Source: Struthio camelus (Eukaryota > Chordata > Aves > Struthioniformes > Struthionidae). Taken from it: a stretch of 64,000 nt of DNA. The DNA lies in NCBI RefSeq assembly GCF_040807025.1, contig NC_090953.1, positions 681,501 to 745,500 on the forward strand. Direction: 5' to 3'. The notes under the pieces are model-generated. The model was not told the DNA's origin. It saw only the letters and a list, made by a program, of their open reading frames with translations, and did no database searches. The translations under genes and the position numbers were made by a program. Positions 33,826 through 47,449 of the stretch are shown piece by piece. The first letter of the stretch is position 1; every line of letters starts with the position of its first letter.

Positions 33826-34170
33826 GGCTGGGGCTGCCCCGGAGCATCCTGCGCCGCTGCCTCGGCCCCGCTCTGCCAAGGCTCCGGCTGACGCGGGCCG
33901 GGACCGGGACCGGGACCGGGACCCGGGGGGCAGCTGGGGGGCAGCGGGCAGGATGGGTGCAGCACCGGCGCGGCGGAGGACGGGGTCATCGCGGCTCTGC
34001 TGCCGCAGCCCCCTGCGGCTCTGCTGTGCACGTGGCGGGGGCGAGCAGGTCGGGCTGCCGGGCAGGTGCGCGAGCGCCCCTCGTCCCCTCGTCCCCCTCT
34101 GTGACTGCCAGGCTTAGCGGAAAGCTCCTGGCACAGAGCTCGGCAGAGCAATAAAGCGTCCTGCGGCTGC
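33826..34170 (+). other. GNRHR: GNRHR 3' UTR with poly(A) signal
   Basis: Untranslated sequence after the TGA at 33823-33825, with AATAAA at 34150-34155. It contains a short (GGGACC)n tract at about 33895-33925. Confidence 0.7.
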
Positions 34171-36020
34171 TTCTCGTGGCGGGGTGCCTGCGGCGGGGGC
34201 GGGCTGGCGGGAGGCGGCAGCTCCGGCAGGCTCCGCTCGCTGCAGCGGCGCGGTGCAGGACCCTGACCCCCCCCCCAGGAGGAGGGAAGGGGACAGTGCT
34301 GGGGAGCGCAGCAAGTTTAGCCAGGGCTCGGCGCTGTCCTCTCTGCAGAGGGAGCTGGGGGCCGCGGCCAGCCCCCGCCGGTCTGCTGGGCCGGCAGAGC
34401 CAGGGCCTCGGCAGGCGCGGGGCTGCTGCCCGCTCTCGAGCTGCTGCCGGCGCTGTTCCCAGGACGCCAGGCTCGGCGAGCCCGCTCGGCTCCCGCCTGC
34501 AGCGGCTCCCCTCCGGAAACGGGAGCCGGCTGCTCCTGCGAAGGTCGTTGCGAGGCACGGGGGCTCGGCCCGCTCCCGGCTGCGTAGCAACTGCTCCAAG
34601 GCCGGGGCTGCCGCCGGGCGCGGGAGCCGGCAGGCGCCTGGCCGTGCCGGCGCTGGGAGAGGCCGGGGCCGCGGCGGGAGCTGGGGCGCAGCCGGGCAGC
34701 CTGGGCTCCTCGCGCCCCGCAGCAGCCGGTCCGAGCCCGCGGGCGGGCAGGCGGAAGGTGCCGGCGGCGCGGGATGGCCGACGGGGACCGGGGGTCGGGA
34801 ACGGCCCGTGCTGGGTGCTGCTGCGCCCGTCCCAAGGGCTGTCCGGGCTGCGCCCCGCCGGGGGCTCCGGCCGCCTCGCTCCGCGGCGCTCGCGCTCCCT
34901 TGGCCCCTGCTGCCCCCCCGCCAGAGAAAGCTCAGCCTGTGGATTTGCCCGAGACCTGGCCGTGCTGACGGAGGGGCGGCGGGGGAAGGTGCTCCCCGCC
35001 ACGGCTCTCCCGGCGAGCGGCTGCTGCTCCAGGGCCGGGCGCCCGTTCGGCCGCTGCCGGCGACGCTGGCCGAGCTCGTGCGTGGCCCCGGCTGCCAGCG
35101 GGCAGGGCGGCAGCGGGCGAGCGACTTGGCCGCGTTCAGACGCTTCCTCTTGGACGGAGCTCTGCCCAGGGCCAGCGGGCAGACTGGCGCTGCTCCGGCT
35201 GGTGCTGGTCCCGTATCCGGCTGACGCACGGGCTGCGCTGCCCCGCCGCGGGGCTGGATGAGGCCGCTGGGGCCGCGCCAGGCCAGCGGTTCTGGGCACG
35301 GCTTCAAACAGGTCTCGGCTTTGGGAGGTGCCGTGTAAGCCCTGCGCTTGCCGCAGGGGCTCTGGGAGCCACGGCGGGGGGGCAAAAGGCAGGGCCAGCA
35401 GCTCCGAGCGCCCTTGCAACCTGGTGCTGGGCAGCGCACAAGAGCTGCGAGGGACAGCCCCGACGCCAGCTGCACTCCGCCGAGGCAGCTACTATGGATG
35501 TGGCCATCCTCGGGGTCTCAGGTGGGGGCTGCGGGAGCAGCCAGCCTCTCGGAGCAGCCCGGTGAGACGGCAGCAGCACGGGCTGGGCCGGCAGGCTGGG
35601 ACTGCTCGGTCGGCGTTCGCGGAGCTCCCTCTGCTGCGCAGCGCGGCGCAGACGTGGCAGCTCCGCGGCGCGGCGGCCGGCTGAGCCCCGGCCGGGCTCC
35701 CCCGGCCCTGCGGGGCCCGCGCGAGGCTGCGGCCAGCCGGCAGAGCCCTGGTCTGCAGAGCGGTGCAGCCGTGTAGGGGAGCGCAGCCAGGCGCCGGGCA
35801 GGCGTGGAGGGGCAGGAGCGCGCTGGGCGCCGCGGACCGCGCTGGGCACCGCTGGCGACTGCAGTCCACGAGCTCTGGGAGGGGACTGGCGGCCTGACAA
35901 GGCAGGAACTGGCAGGACCTGCTGCGGGCGGGGAAGGAAATCTCCACGCTGGCTGTTAGTGTACCTTGCTGTCCGTGCCTGGCAGCAGGGTCCAATAACG
36001 GGAGCAGGGACCATGAGCTC
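34171..36020. other. GNRHR-TMED3 convergent intergenic region
   Basis: About 1.8 kb of CpG-rich DNA between two convergent genes. Long open frames exist on both strands (for example 34114-35475 minus and 34176-35261 plus) but overlap each other and resemble no protein. Nothing else was recognised. Confidence 0.45.
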
Positions 36021-36025
36021 ATGGG

Positions 36026-37385
36026 TTTATTACGAAGTGGCAAAGTAGCGTTACAGTGGTGCTGCTCTGGCTCGGGGGAGCGTGGTTCCTGTGCTCGCCT
36101 GCTTGAGGGCTGATGGCAGCGTCCGATGCTCTGGTCCCCAAAAGGTCACGCACAAGTTGCTGCTGGGTCATTTGGGAACAGCAGTTCACCCGTGCGCTGC
36201 GTCTCGCCAGCCTCCCTGCTGCGGCCGGGGGAAGCAGGAGGGTCTGCGTTTCCGGGGAGGCAGGGAAGGGGTGCTGCTTCCGTTGGGCTGCAGTCTCAGC
36301 GGAGCAGGGCACTCTCCCTGCAGCGTGGGGAAGGGGCCGGGGGCTTCCTGCTGGCTGTGGTCTCTCCCTTGGCATGGACGGAGCAGAGCTGTGCCTGCTC
36401 CTGCCTGTTTGCTGGGCAAGGCGTCGTTTGTGGTGCCCAAGTCCCAGGTGTAGACTTATGTAATTAGGAAAATTTAATCTTCTACCAAGTATATTGCTAG
36501 CTCACCCTGCAGAGAAGAGCCTGGCAAGTGCTTCGTTGTGAGGACAGGGGCTTGGAAAGCAAATGAAATAACCAAGCAAAAAGCCCCTGCTGAAACCTCA
36601 CCTCTGCTTTTAGAGCCCACGAGGGTTTCCTGGAGCTCCCGGCCTTGGGTGGTCAATGCTAAGCGTGCATCTGTGAGCGATGGTGAGAGCGACCTGTCTG
36701 CTCCAGACACGCGGAGGAGCTGCGCTCACGCATGCCAGCAGCCCTGTGGGCCCATCCTGCGTCTAGCTCTTCCACGGCCTCTGGAAGCACAAATCCTGCA
36801 GGTCTCCTTCTGTAGGCTAATGGCACATCCTACGGTGCTGGGAAGGTCAGTAGGGGGGGAGCCTGCTCTGCCCCATCCCCTCGTCGCGCTCCTGCCAGCG
36901 GGGCCTGGGCACAGCTCCCTGCCCAGCTGGCCTGGGGCTTTGCTGGGTGCGTGCGGGCAGTGTGTGGCCTTGCTGGACGCAGGGCTGCATCTTGCAATTG
37001 CATCTGGCTCTGGAGGGGCAAGGGGCATCAGGTAAGAGGACAGGCTGTTGATGCAAAACCTCGGCAAGTCCTCCCTCTTCCCCAGAGGAGTCGGAGAGCA
37101 GGGGCAGACAGGCTGGGCGAGGGGCAGGGAGCGGCAGGCACCGCGGAGCCAGCAGGGCGATGGCAGAGAGAGAAGTGTCGCTAGCAGGGACTGCTCAGGG
37201 AGGCCGGTGCCTGTGACCGTTTGCTGTGTTGCATCATCCCCTGCTCCTTCCCCAGCCCCCTCCCCGTGGCAGCACCTTGCAAAGGACAGAGGTGTAAACC
37301 TGTGACTCAGGGGAACGCTGTCTGTCTGTCCCCTTCTGCCTCCCACCCTCTCCTGCAGGTCTGGGCACAGGAAGAGCTTCGGCTC
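36026..37385 (-). other. TMED3: Probable TMED3 3' UTR with poly(A) signal
   Basis: The plus-strand TTTATT at 36026-36031 is AATAAA on the minus strand and is the first good signal after the TMED3 stop, implying a UTR of about 1.36 kb. A shorter form cannot be excluded. Confidence 0.5.
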
Positions 37386-39778
37386 CTAGGTGCTGGCTCC
37401 ACCACTGCCTGGTCTCTTTTCAGTGAAGAAGCTTTTGAGCAGCATCACTTGGCCAATGCTGACCACAAAGAGAATGACGGTTTCCCCAACCGACCAGTAC
37501 AAGACCCGGTCGTTGAGGTCTTCTGCTCTGTTCCGGTCCTGCGCTTCCCGCAGGCGATAGTGAGTCTGGGAGTCTATCACTGTGTTCAGAGCTTCATGGA
37601 TCGTGACGCAGGCAGACTCCATCTGGGGAGACAAACAAGCTCCATTGCTCCCCAATCCTGACACAGCATAGCTTGGACCCGGCCCTTGTGGCGAAAGGTG
37701 CTGAGGATCATCCTCGGGCGTCAGGGCTGGGCAGATGCACCCTGTGCTGCTGGTGTCTGCCAGCAGCAGAGGGGGAGGCCCCTGTGCCAGTTCTGCTTGA
37801 AGGGCAAACGTTCGAGACCAGGCCCTGACGGAGGTGCCTGCTGGGACTATCTGGGGCCCAACTGCCCGCGGCATCGAACGTCTCGTGCTCTGGAGGAAAA
37901 GGGGTGCCGGGGCGGTCTGACTGCAGGGCAGGGATACCCCGCTGCCCTGAGGCTACAGAGCGCGGTGCCTGGGAAGGGTGGGCCAGAGCCCACCGAGCCC
38001 GCATACAGATCCCCTCTGCGTTTGGGGCTGGGACTCAGGGAGGGGGTCTGGGTCCCAGCCCCAGGCACGGCCACCCCTCCTGGCTCATACAAGGGATGGA
38101 AAAGCCTTGCTGTGCTCTCTCCTGAATGGGGTGAGCCCTGGTGAAAACCACGGGGCTGCAGGACTTGAGGAGGTTCAGACCCAGCTCTGCCTTGGCTCAG
38201 AGCACCCTTGACATCTGTCTTTGTGCCTCTGCTCTGCCTGCGCTAGCAGCTCTGCTCCCCCTCTGGGAGGACAACCGTGCCTGCATCCTGCCAGAGCAGT
38301 TAGCTGGCAGTTGGGCACTTCTGCTTTTGGCAGAGGGGAAGGGGGATGAGTCCTGACCAGCCATCCCATGCGTTTGTGCTGTTTAGCCACAAGCAGGAGT
38401 TGCGGCAGGACCTTCTTCCTGATGTGAGAAGGGAGTTGCGGCGCGCAACAAACCTGTGTCAAGGCAGTGACTCGGTTGCTCATGTCGGGCAGGATCGGCG
38501 GCTCGTCGCCGACCTGGAAGTCGAAGTAGACTGTTTTGTGCGAGAAGGTGGAGAACTCGTTGCTGAAGCAGAAAGTGTAGACACCCTTGACTTCGGCTCG
38601 ATGTGGGAAGCTATCGTACTGCTTCTTGGTCTCCTTATAGATAGTCCTGCCGTTGGGGTCCTCCACATAGCAGTCCACATCATAGTGTCCCCCTGTGATC
38701 ACCTGCGGAATGAGACACACGGGTGGCACCTGCAGAACTGCCCTGCGAGTGCCTCTGCTCCGTCCTGGGGCCGTGACCTCGGCAGCGGCAGCGCAGGGCA
38801 CGGTGCTCGCAGCTGCTGGGGGCCCGCGACAGGCTGGGGGTGCAGGCTGCTAGAGCACCCAGGGAACTCTGTGCTCCGAGGTGCCTGGAGCTCATGCATG
38901 ATACCTGGGCAAGGCGGACGGCCCGAGCCGGCCCTAACGGCCAAGCCGGGGGCTCCTGCACCTGCCGCTGCTGCAGGCACATCCCGGCACTGCTGAGCGC
39001 CTCCGAGACAAGCACTGCTGGGCGCGTGGCCAGAGCTGGGAACGGCTCCCGGAGTGGCGCGGGGGGAGCTGGGACGGGTGTCTGGCTGGGGCGTGTAGGG
39101 CAGGTGCAAGTGGAGCCCTGCCAGGGCTGTGGGGTGCACGGTGGTGGTACAGGGCAGGGGCACGGGTGGGAGCAGGGGCAGGGCAGAGATGCAGGGGCGT
39201 ATGGGCAGGAGCAGGGGCAGGTGGCAGGAGCAGGGGCAGGTTGCATGGGCAGGGATGCAGGGGCATATGGGCAGGGGTAGGTTGCACGGGCAGGGGCAGG
39301 GCAGAGATGCAGGGGCAGGGCAGGTTGCACAGGCAGGGGAAGGGGTGCAGGGGCAGGGATGCAGGGGCGTATGGGCAGGAGCAGGGGCAGGTTGCACAGG
39401 CAGGGGCAGGGCAGAGATGCACGGGCAGGGGCAGAGATGCACGGGCAGGGGCAGGTTGCACGGGCAGGGGAAGGGGTGCAGGAGCAGGGGTGCAGGGGCG
39501 TATGGGCAGGAGCAAGGGCAGGTTGCACGGGCAGGGGCAGGAGCAGGGCAGGGGCGCAGGGGCAGAAGCAGGCTCAGGGCCAGGTTCGGGGTGCGCGGGC
39601 CGGGCAGGGGCGCCCAGCGGGGCCGTACCTGGTAGTCCAGCGTGAACTTGAGGCCCTGCTCCAGCTCCTCGTGGAAGCACTGCTTGTCGCTGTCGGGCAG
39701 CTCGAAGGTGAGCTCGGTGCCGGCGGCGCGGCCCGCCTGCAGCGCGCAGAGCAGCACCGCCAGCGCCCAGCCGCCCAT
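37386..39778 (-). CDS. TMED3: TMED3, p24-family cargo receptor, complete
   Basis: A p24 (emp24/GOLD) membrane protein that cycles between ER and Golgi in COPII and COPI vesicles. Exons on the minus strand: 39778-39629 (50 codons), 38702-38454 (83 codons), 37622-37386 (78 codons plus stop), all phase 0 and GT-AG. The protein has 211 residues (human 217). Signal peptide about 1-20, then the mature start TELTFELPD. The GOLD domain spans about 30-115 with C34, C61 and C95. A coiled coil (about 134-172) is followed by a TM segment at 178-196. The cytosolic tail is [16 protein letters not shown]; the FF sorting motif is at 198-199. The stretch [20 protein letters not shown] and the segment [10 protein letters not shown] match human TMED3. 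After EKRP the tail differs from the human ISRAVHS. Confidence 0.97.
37623..38453 (-). other. TMED3 intron 2
   Basis: An 831-bp intron between TMED3 exons 2 and 3, with donor gtttgt and acceptor ccccag. Nothing else was recognised in it. Confidence 0.85.
39137..39600. repeat. GCAGGGGCAG-type minisatellite in TMED3 intron 1
   Basis: About 460 bp of imperfect tandem repeats in the second half of TMED3 intron 1 (38703-39628). The building blocks are gggcaggagcaggggcagg, ttgcacgggcagg, agatgcaggggc and gtatgggcagg. On the TMED3 strand it is C-rich (ctgcccctgc), and it ends about 30 bp from exon 1. Confidence 0.9.
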
Positions 39779-39850
39779 CCTCGCCCCGCGCCGCGCCGCG
39801 CCGCGCCGGCCCCGCTCCGCACCGCTCCGCCCGCCGGGGCCGCCCAGGCC

Positions 39851-39860
39851 TGACGTGGCA
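39851..39860 (-). promoter_or_regulatory. XBP1/ATF6-type unfolded-protein-response element in TMED3 promoter
   Basis: The plus strand reads TGACGTGGCA, so the TMED3 strand reads TGCCACGTCA, a full match to the core recognised by XBP1 and ATF6. It lies about 73-82 nt upstream of the TMED3 start codon, in a CpG-rich promoter. TMED proteins act in ER export, so stress control would be sensible. Function is inferred. Confidence 0.5.
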
Positions 39861-40059
39861 GCGGCGCCGGCCCCGGTCCCGGCCCCGGTCCCGGCCCCGG
39901 CGGCTCTTCCGGCGGGGGCGGCCCGGGGCCGCGCGGGCTGCGGCCGGGGAGCGGGCGGAGCCGGGAGCGGGGCCGGGAGCTGCCGCCGCCGCCCCGCCCG
40001 TGCCACGCGTGCCGCGGGGGCGGGCAGCTCCGCGGGGACCGGCCGCGGCAGGGGCCCGC

Positions 40060-40530
40060 CCGGACCGGGACGATGCTCGGGGCCGCCGGGACGGGGACGG
40101 TGCTCGGGGCCCTGGGGACCGGGATGCTGCTCGGGGCTGCGGGGATTGGGACAGTGCTTGGGGCCCCCGGGACTGACCCCAGTACTGTGGGTATCAGGGA
40201 CTGGGACAGTGCTCAGGGCAAGGGGGTCCAGGACGGTGCTCAGGACACTGCGGACTGGGACGGTGCTTGGGGCAATGGGGACCGGGATGGTGCTCGGGGT
40301 GCAGGGACCAGGACGGTGCTTGGCACACTGGGGACCAGCCCCGGTACTGTGGGTATCGGGGACTGGGATGGTGCTCAGGGCCCTGGGGACCAGCCCCGGT
40401 ACTGCGGGGCGCTGAGGCCTGGGATGGTGCTTGGGGCGACAGGGACTGACCCCGGTGCTGCGGGCACTGGGGAACCGGACAGCGCTCCGGGCGCTGGGAC
40501 CAGGATGGCGCTCAGGGCCAGGGGGCCGGG
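40060..40530. repeat. Imperfect minisatellite upstream of TMED3
   Basis: Repeats of the type ggggaccgggatggtgctcg, with a period of about 27-28 bp at the TMED3-proximal end and longer, irregular units further out. It begins about 280 bp upstream of the TMED3 ATG. Confidence 0.8.
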
Positions 40531-40730
40531 GCAAAGCTCCCTGGGGCCGTTGCTGTGGCCCCCCTGGGGCAGAAGCTCCTGCCCGGGCCAGGCCGGCGGG
40601 GCTGGCACGGAGCTGCCCCAGGCGCTGCTGCGGTGCCGCGGCCCGGCAAGCCGCGGGGCAGGAAGGGCTGTCCGGGCACCCCACTCCACGTACCCGATTG
40701 CTAACCGCCCCGAGCACGGGGGAGTTTTAA

Positions 40731-43492
40731 AGGAAAATAATTCATAACTCAGGGAATCGCAGTGATGGATTTAGGGACAATACTAAACTTTTTATTAATA
40801 TAATAATAATATAAAAATTCTATGCTATTACATGACACTATCTTCAAACATCTTTCTGCATATTTATGTCTATATGCGCGCGCACACACACACACACACA
40901 CTCTCATTTAAGTAAGTGAATTAAAACATTCCTGTATATTCCAATACAGGAGCACTTGTCACATTCCCAGGTCCAGCGCACAGAGTGCAGGAAGCTCATA
41001 ACATGTAGCCTGCGTTTTGCAGGCACCGTTGTCTTAGATCACTAACAGAAGACATCAAATGTTACTTTAAAACCCACAAAATATTGGAATATTTAGAAAT
41101 GAACAGAAAAAGTGAACTACAGGATTCAAATCTACAATCTAAAATATAAGACAAACTTCATTGTTATAGGTAAAATATGCCTGAAATTCATTATATAAGA
41201 CCTATTTGACTTCCAGAAAGTATAAACTTTAAGGCTGTAAAAATATAAGCCCGCCTTTGATCTAAATAGCGTATTTAAATCTAAAATGTACTTTCAGAGG
41301 GTATTCTTGTGCAGTTAAAAACAACGTACAATGCTGCTTTATGCAGGAACTGTGCAAAGTTTTGCAACAGTCTGGAGGACAGCTAATGCACTGGGTAAGG
41401 TACTAGCTCATCATGAGTGGTTTCAGAAGGACTAACGGAAGCATGTATTTGGCTGATCTAGGCAATGAGAGAATAACACATCAGCCCAAGTGGAGTGAGA
41501 CTGCTGTCACTTGCTTGTCAAAGCGATGCTGTGCTGCCTTTACAGTGGGCGTCGGGATATGTAAGATTTCATTGAATAAACCCTCAGGAGTTATTCTCAC
41601 TTGGGTTTAGACTAGTGGTACAACATTTAAGGTAGGCTACAGATCCGAACCATTCACTGAGTTAATAGCACAAGACCGTGGGTTGATTTTCCTCTTCGAG
41701 CTGGTTCTGTGCAGCGGGGTTTAGCTGAGATTGACAGCAGCTGCAGCACAGGAAGGCCAAAACCAGCCTAGAGTCCAAAATAAATGTGTGGTGGGGAGTG
41801 TTCCCCACAGCCAGTGCTTTGGGGAGGTCAAAGCAGTGAGGGTTGTGGGTGGGAGGGGGTTGAAGGTGCAAGGTCTTGCTGCCCTGATGCTGCAAAGCTG
41901 CCGTGTGCTACTTGTGTAGGCCCGGTCCTACAGCTGGGTGCTGCGCGGCTCCATTGGTAGGACTGGGGTCCGGGTCCCCATGCACAAAGAAGGATACACA
42001 GATTCCCACTGCCGGCTACGCAGACACATTTCCTGGCTGCATCAGGACCAGGCTGTGCAAAAAACTGCAGACGCCAGCACGGGGCGGGCTTGTCGCTTGG
42101 CTGCCGCTTCTTCCTGCCTGGGTCCGGGCTCCTGGGGAGTCCTTCCCTCCTCCCTTGCTCGGGTCTGCTTCTGCCACCCTCCAGCGTGACTTCCGTAGTC
42201 CGGTGGGGGCTCTGTCCCTTCAGAAATGCTCGTCTTGTGCGGGCATTGGGGGCCGCGCAGCAGTCTGCTTTGAACGGGGGCGAGCCCTGGCCACACACCC
42301 GAAGGCTGAGGGGGGCTGCCTGCATGGACGGTGCCCTTCCCCTGCACCGACCCAGCCTGGGCTTGCTCAGGGCCAGCCCTGCAGGGTGAACAAGGGCGGT
42401 CCAAAGCAGCCTCAGCTGTCGTTGCCGTCGGCCCCAAAGGACTGTTATTGCAGTGGGGCGGCGGAGCAGAGAGGCATGCTGGCTGTGCTGCTGTGCCCAC
42501 AGGTTCCCCCTCCGCCCCGACGAGCCCCCTCAAGAGCACTGCGTGCCGGCAATGCAGCTCTGAGGCAGCCAGGGATCAGGGCCTTGCTTGAGGACGGATG
42601 CTGCAGTGCCTCAAGCACAGCCCCGCTGGGAGCCCACCTTGTGACGGCAGCCAGGGCCGGGTGCACAGCTGACGCCTCCATCCCTGGCAAAAGCTTCCCA
42701 TACAGACAGAGCTGGGAGTGCTCCTTGGCCAGGGATTCAGTGCTCGCAATTGCTCAGTGTGATGGGAAATGCCACTGAATCTGAGTTGCTTTAGAGAAAC
42801 TGAGGCAAATCCATTCCAGATGCGGGCCCACTGAAGACACTGGGTTGCACCAGTAACAGATTTGACTCAGCCTCTGGGGTTTCAAAGTGCTTGGATATCT
42901 CTGAGGCAGAGAGAATTGTCTCCCTTCTCCAGCACAGTGAAGGTATAAATACATTCAATTGCTAAGGAGGGTTATTTCTGTTCTTCCAGCCTCTCACAGC
43001 ATTAAGCTCCTTTCCTTCCTGATAGGCACTTCACAAATACATCATCCCTGTGGCACCCTGACATGGGGCTCCCAGACTGGTTTCTGTGTTAGAACGAGTG
43101 GGATGGAACAGACATGGATCATAAATAATCGGGAATAAATGAACTGCAGCCAGGAGCCTTTGTGTGAAGCTTGACTATATCTCAGATGTTCTGAGAACAG
43201 CTCTCTCAGGTAGTTGCTCTTGGGGGATGTCCAGAAATGAATTAAGATCAGAAGATACTTTAAATGTTTGGGCTTGCTTCCATGTTGCCTGTGATTCCCT
43301 AGTTCTCTTTACAGGTCTGGAAACTGGGCGCAAGCATCTCCTCATTCAACCCCGTATGCAGGTCTAGATACCCCCTCAGCTGCCAGTGCTCCCCCCAGAG
43401 CCAGTGACTGCTGTGTTCAGGAGCCGTCATTTGCATTTCTACAGAGAGAACGTTGATTTAGTAGACTTTGGGGAATATAAGCTGTCATGTAG
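40731..43492 (-). other. Possible long ANKRD34C 3' UTR
   Basis: The composition changes sharply to AT-rich at about 40730, unlike the GC-rich DNA on the TMED3 side. TTTATT at 40791-40796 is AATAAA on the minus strand and would end a 3' UTR of about 2.7 kb. A (CA)9 tract lies at about 40883-40900. No coding sequence was found. Assignment to ANKRD34C is inferred from orientation and the signal. Confidence 0.4.
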
Positions 43493-45112
<1,620 letters not shown>

Positions 45113-45115
45113 TCA

Positions 45116-47440
45116 CTGGCAGGGAAAGGTGGTGTCAGCCTGCAACTGGGAAAGTAAGAGAAGGACTGGTGAGTGCCTGCTCCCCGGCCCTGGCTCTCGC
45201 TCTCTCCCTGGCTTCCCAGGAGACACCATGCTCAGCATTGCTCTGCAATCTGCTGGCTCTCTGATCCCAGCCACCCCACACCTTGGCAGGGCAGGCGGTA
45301 AGAGCTACCTTGAGCCTTCCCCGCTTCTACACGTTTATAGCACCTTGTGCACAGGGTTTCATGCTGCCTGCAGGGCTTCTTGGGATGCAAGCCAAATGAA
45401 CTGGACCAGGAAGAAAGGGTGGGTTGTGCCCACGCTTGAACTTTAGGGTCTCTTGGACTAAATGTGCTGATCTTTGTCAGCTGGGAGGTGCCCCTGCCCT
45501 GCTTTCTCTCTGCTCTGCCATGCATTTACTTTATGATATTGGTCCCTATAATTTTTCTCGATGATGTCATCTCAGGATGTACCCTATTCTTCCAGGAAGC
45601 ACCACCAGCAATGAGGGAGTTTCTGGCCTGCTCTGTTTTAGGCATACCAGAAGACATGGCTGCCAGAGCCCGGAGTGCAACAGCTGGCCTTAATTGCCCT
45701 GACCAACCTCACCTGGGACTTTTGCCCACACACCCTCTGCCCGTGGGCTGGGAGCTCCATTTAAATTTGGGCCCAGTAGGCCTAGGCCTGCCTTGGACTG
45801 TTTTACAGGTAAGTGTGTGTCCAGCCCTGACAGACCAGGCTTGTTGACTGGACTTCCCTGGTTGACCTTGGACCTGGCTTGTGCCCTTGCCTTTGCCCGG
45901 TGATCACTGCTGGTGTGAGCTGTTGCTGTCACCAACCTTGTCCTGCACAGGTGCTGTGGGACTGTGCCCTGCTGATGCACCCTCAGCTTCTGGCTTGTCT
46001 CCTCTCGTGGAGCAGCCCCGCTCTTGTTGTTCCTTGACAATGCTGTATCTTAACTCGTCTTGCCTTGCTCTTTTCCAGCTCTGCTTTGCTATGAATATGC
46101 TAACATTTGCCTGAATGTAGCTGACTTCCCCAAGTGCCAGGTAAATCGGAACGGCCTGGATGCTGACATGGTTCCTGCTCTGTCTTCTAGCTCCCTCAGG
46201 CTGTAGCAGAGCCCACTGGAGATGATGTGAGCACCTCTCATGGCTTCTTGGGCCAGGGCCATGATCTTTGCTGCCTCACCATGGAATGAAATTCTAACCA
46301 CCTGTGGTCAAGCTGTGTGTGACTCCATGCTGCTTAATGGCAATGTGAGCCACTTGTGTGGGAGAATAAGATAAGAGAGAAAGTTTCACTGGCAGCTATC
46401 TCTGTACCAGGACCAGCTCAGGAAAATCACCAGGCATGGTCTCTCCTGACGAGTGCTTCCCTGCTGCTGCCTGGCATGGGCTGGCTACAGGAAATGTAGT
46501 CGGGTAAGGCTCCTGTGCATTGCTCTACAGCTGTGACATGCAAACTGAGTGCCTTGTGACCCTACTGCCTGTGCCCTTGAGGAATGACACCAGTCTCCTG
46601 CAGCCCTCAGATGTAGTGGGCTTTATGCACATGGCAGGGGCAGCAGCTCAGAGCTCTTCTGGAGGGACTAGAAAATGGCCAGTACCATGGAAACGTCATG
46701 GAGGCACAGAAACGGACCTTCAGCCAGTGAGTGTCCAAGAGCACTGCTACCTGCTTGCTCCATGCTTTCGTTTCCCCCTTCCTAACCGTCCAGCTGCGAG
46801 CAGCAGTTCCCACTCGAGCCATGCCGAGCCCTTCCCTGGAGTATCTGCATCTGTGGAGGGACCAGTCCGAGCCTGCCTGATTCGCTCTGGAGCGCTTGGC
46901 AGCATGTGTTCATCAGATCTCTCTGAAAATCTTCCCCCATGGTAAGCACAAGCTGGTCTGTCCTTTGCCACAAGCCTATGTCCTTGGTGCCCCAGGATCC
47001 TGCAGCTCTAGGACCTTCTTAAGCGCTTAGCTCCAGGACATCATACAGCTCTCCTTCCTCAAAGGCTTGTGAGCAGTGTCACTTCCCCTTCTCACAGACA
47101 TATGACTGAGATGCCCACAGCCCCTTCTGCTTGGGGAGCCCCCAGACTTATTTTAAGTTGGTCTCCTGGTGGCTCTCACCTCCATTTCCCCTTGTTCCTG
47201 TCCCTCTGTCGCCCATCCACGGTGCTGTGGGAGGGTCCCAGCCCAGGTGCAGATGTCTCCCATTTCTGTGGTGCCTTGCCCCTTCCTGCTGTCCCTTGGG
47301 GGGGGTCGGCAAGGCTGTCTGGCTCCCCGGCTCACTCAGCCCTGGGGCTGCAGAGATAGCAGGGCAGAGAACGGATGCACTCGAGACAGGTGGCCACCCT
47401 TCCCTCGGAGCAGGTTATCCCCTCACCCCGCTAGTGCCAT
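45116..47440. other. Upstream flank of ANKRD34C
   Basis: No gene was recognised in this moderate-GC stretch. If the ANKRD34C 5' non-coding exon lies in the CpG island beyond 47.4 kb, this would be its 5' intron. Confidence 0.35.
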
Positions 47441-47449
47441 CCTGCTGGG

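Noticed and set aside
34114-35475. 453-codon minus-strand frame between GNRHR and TMED3
   Set aside because: It overlaps other frames of similar length on both strands and has no family signature; it is a composition effect.
42780-42960. Possible MIR-like SINE (gaaactgaggca)
   Set aside because: Only a 12-bp resemblance; no MIR core could be followed on either side.
45530-46090. Possible LTR or other interspersed repeat upstream of ANKRD34C
   Set aside because: The stretch has a TTTAAAT box and a pyrimidine-rich style that recalls LTRs, but I saw no paired ends, primer site or known family.
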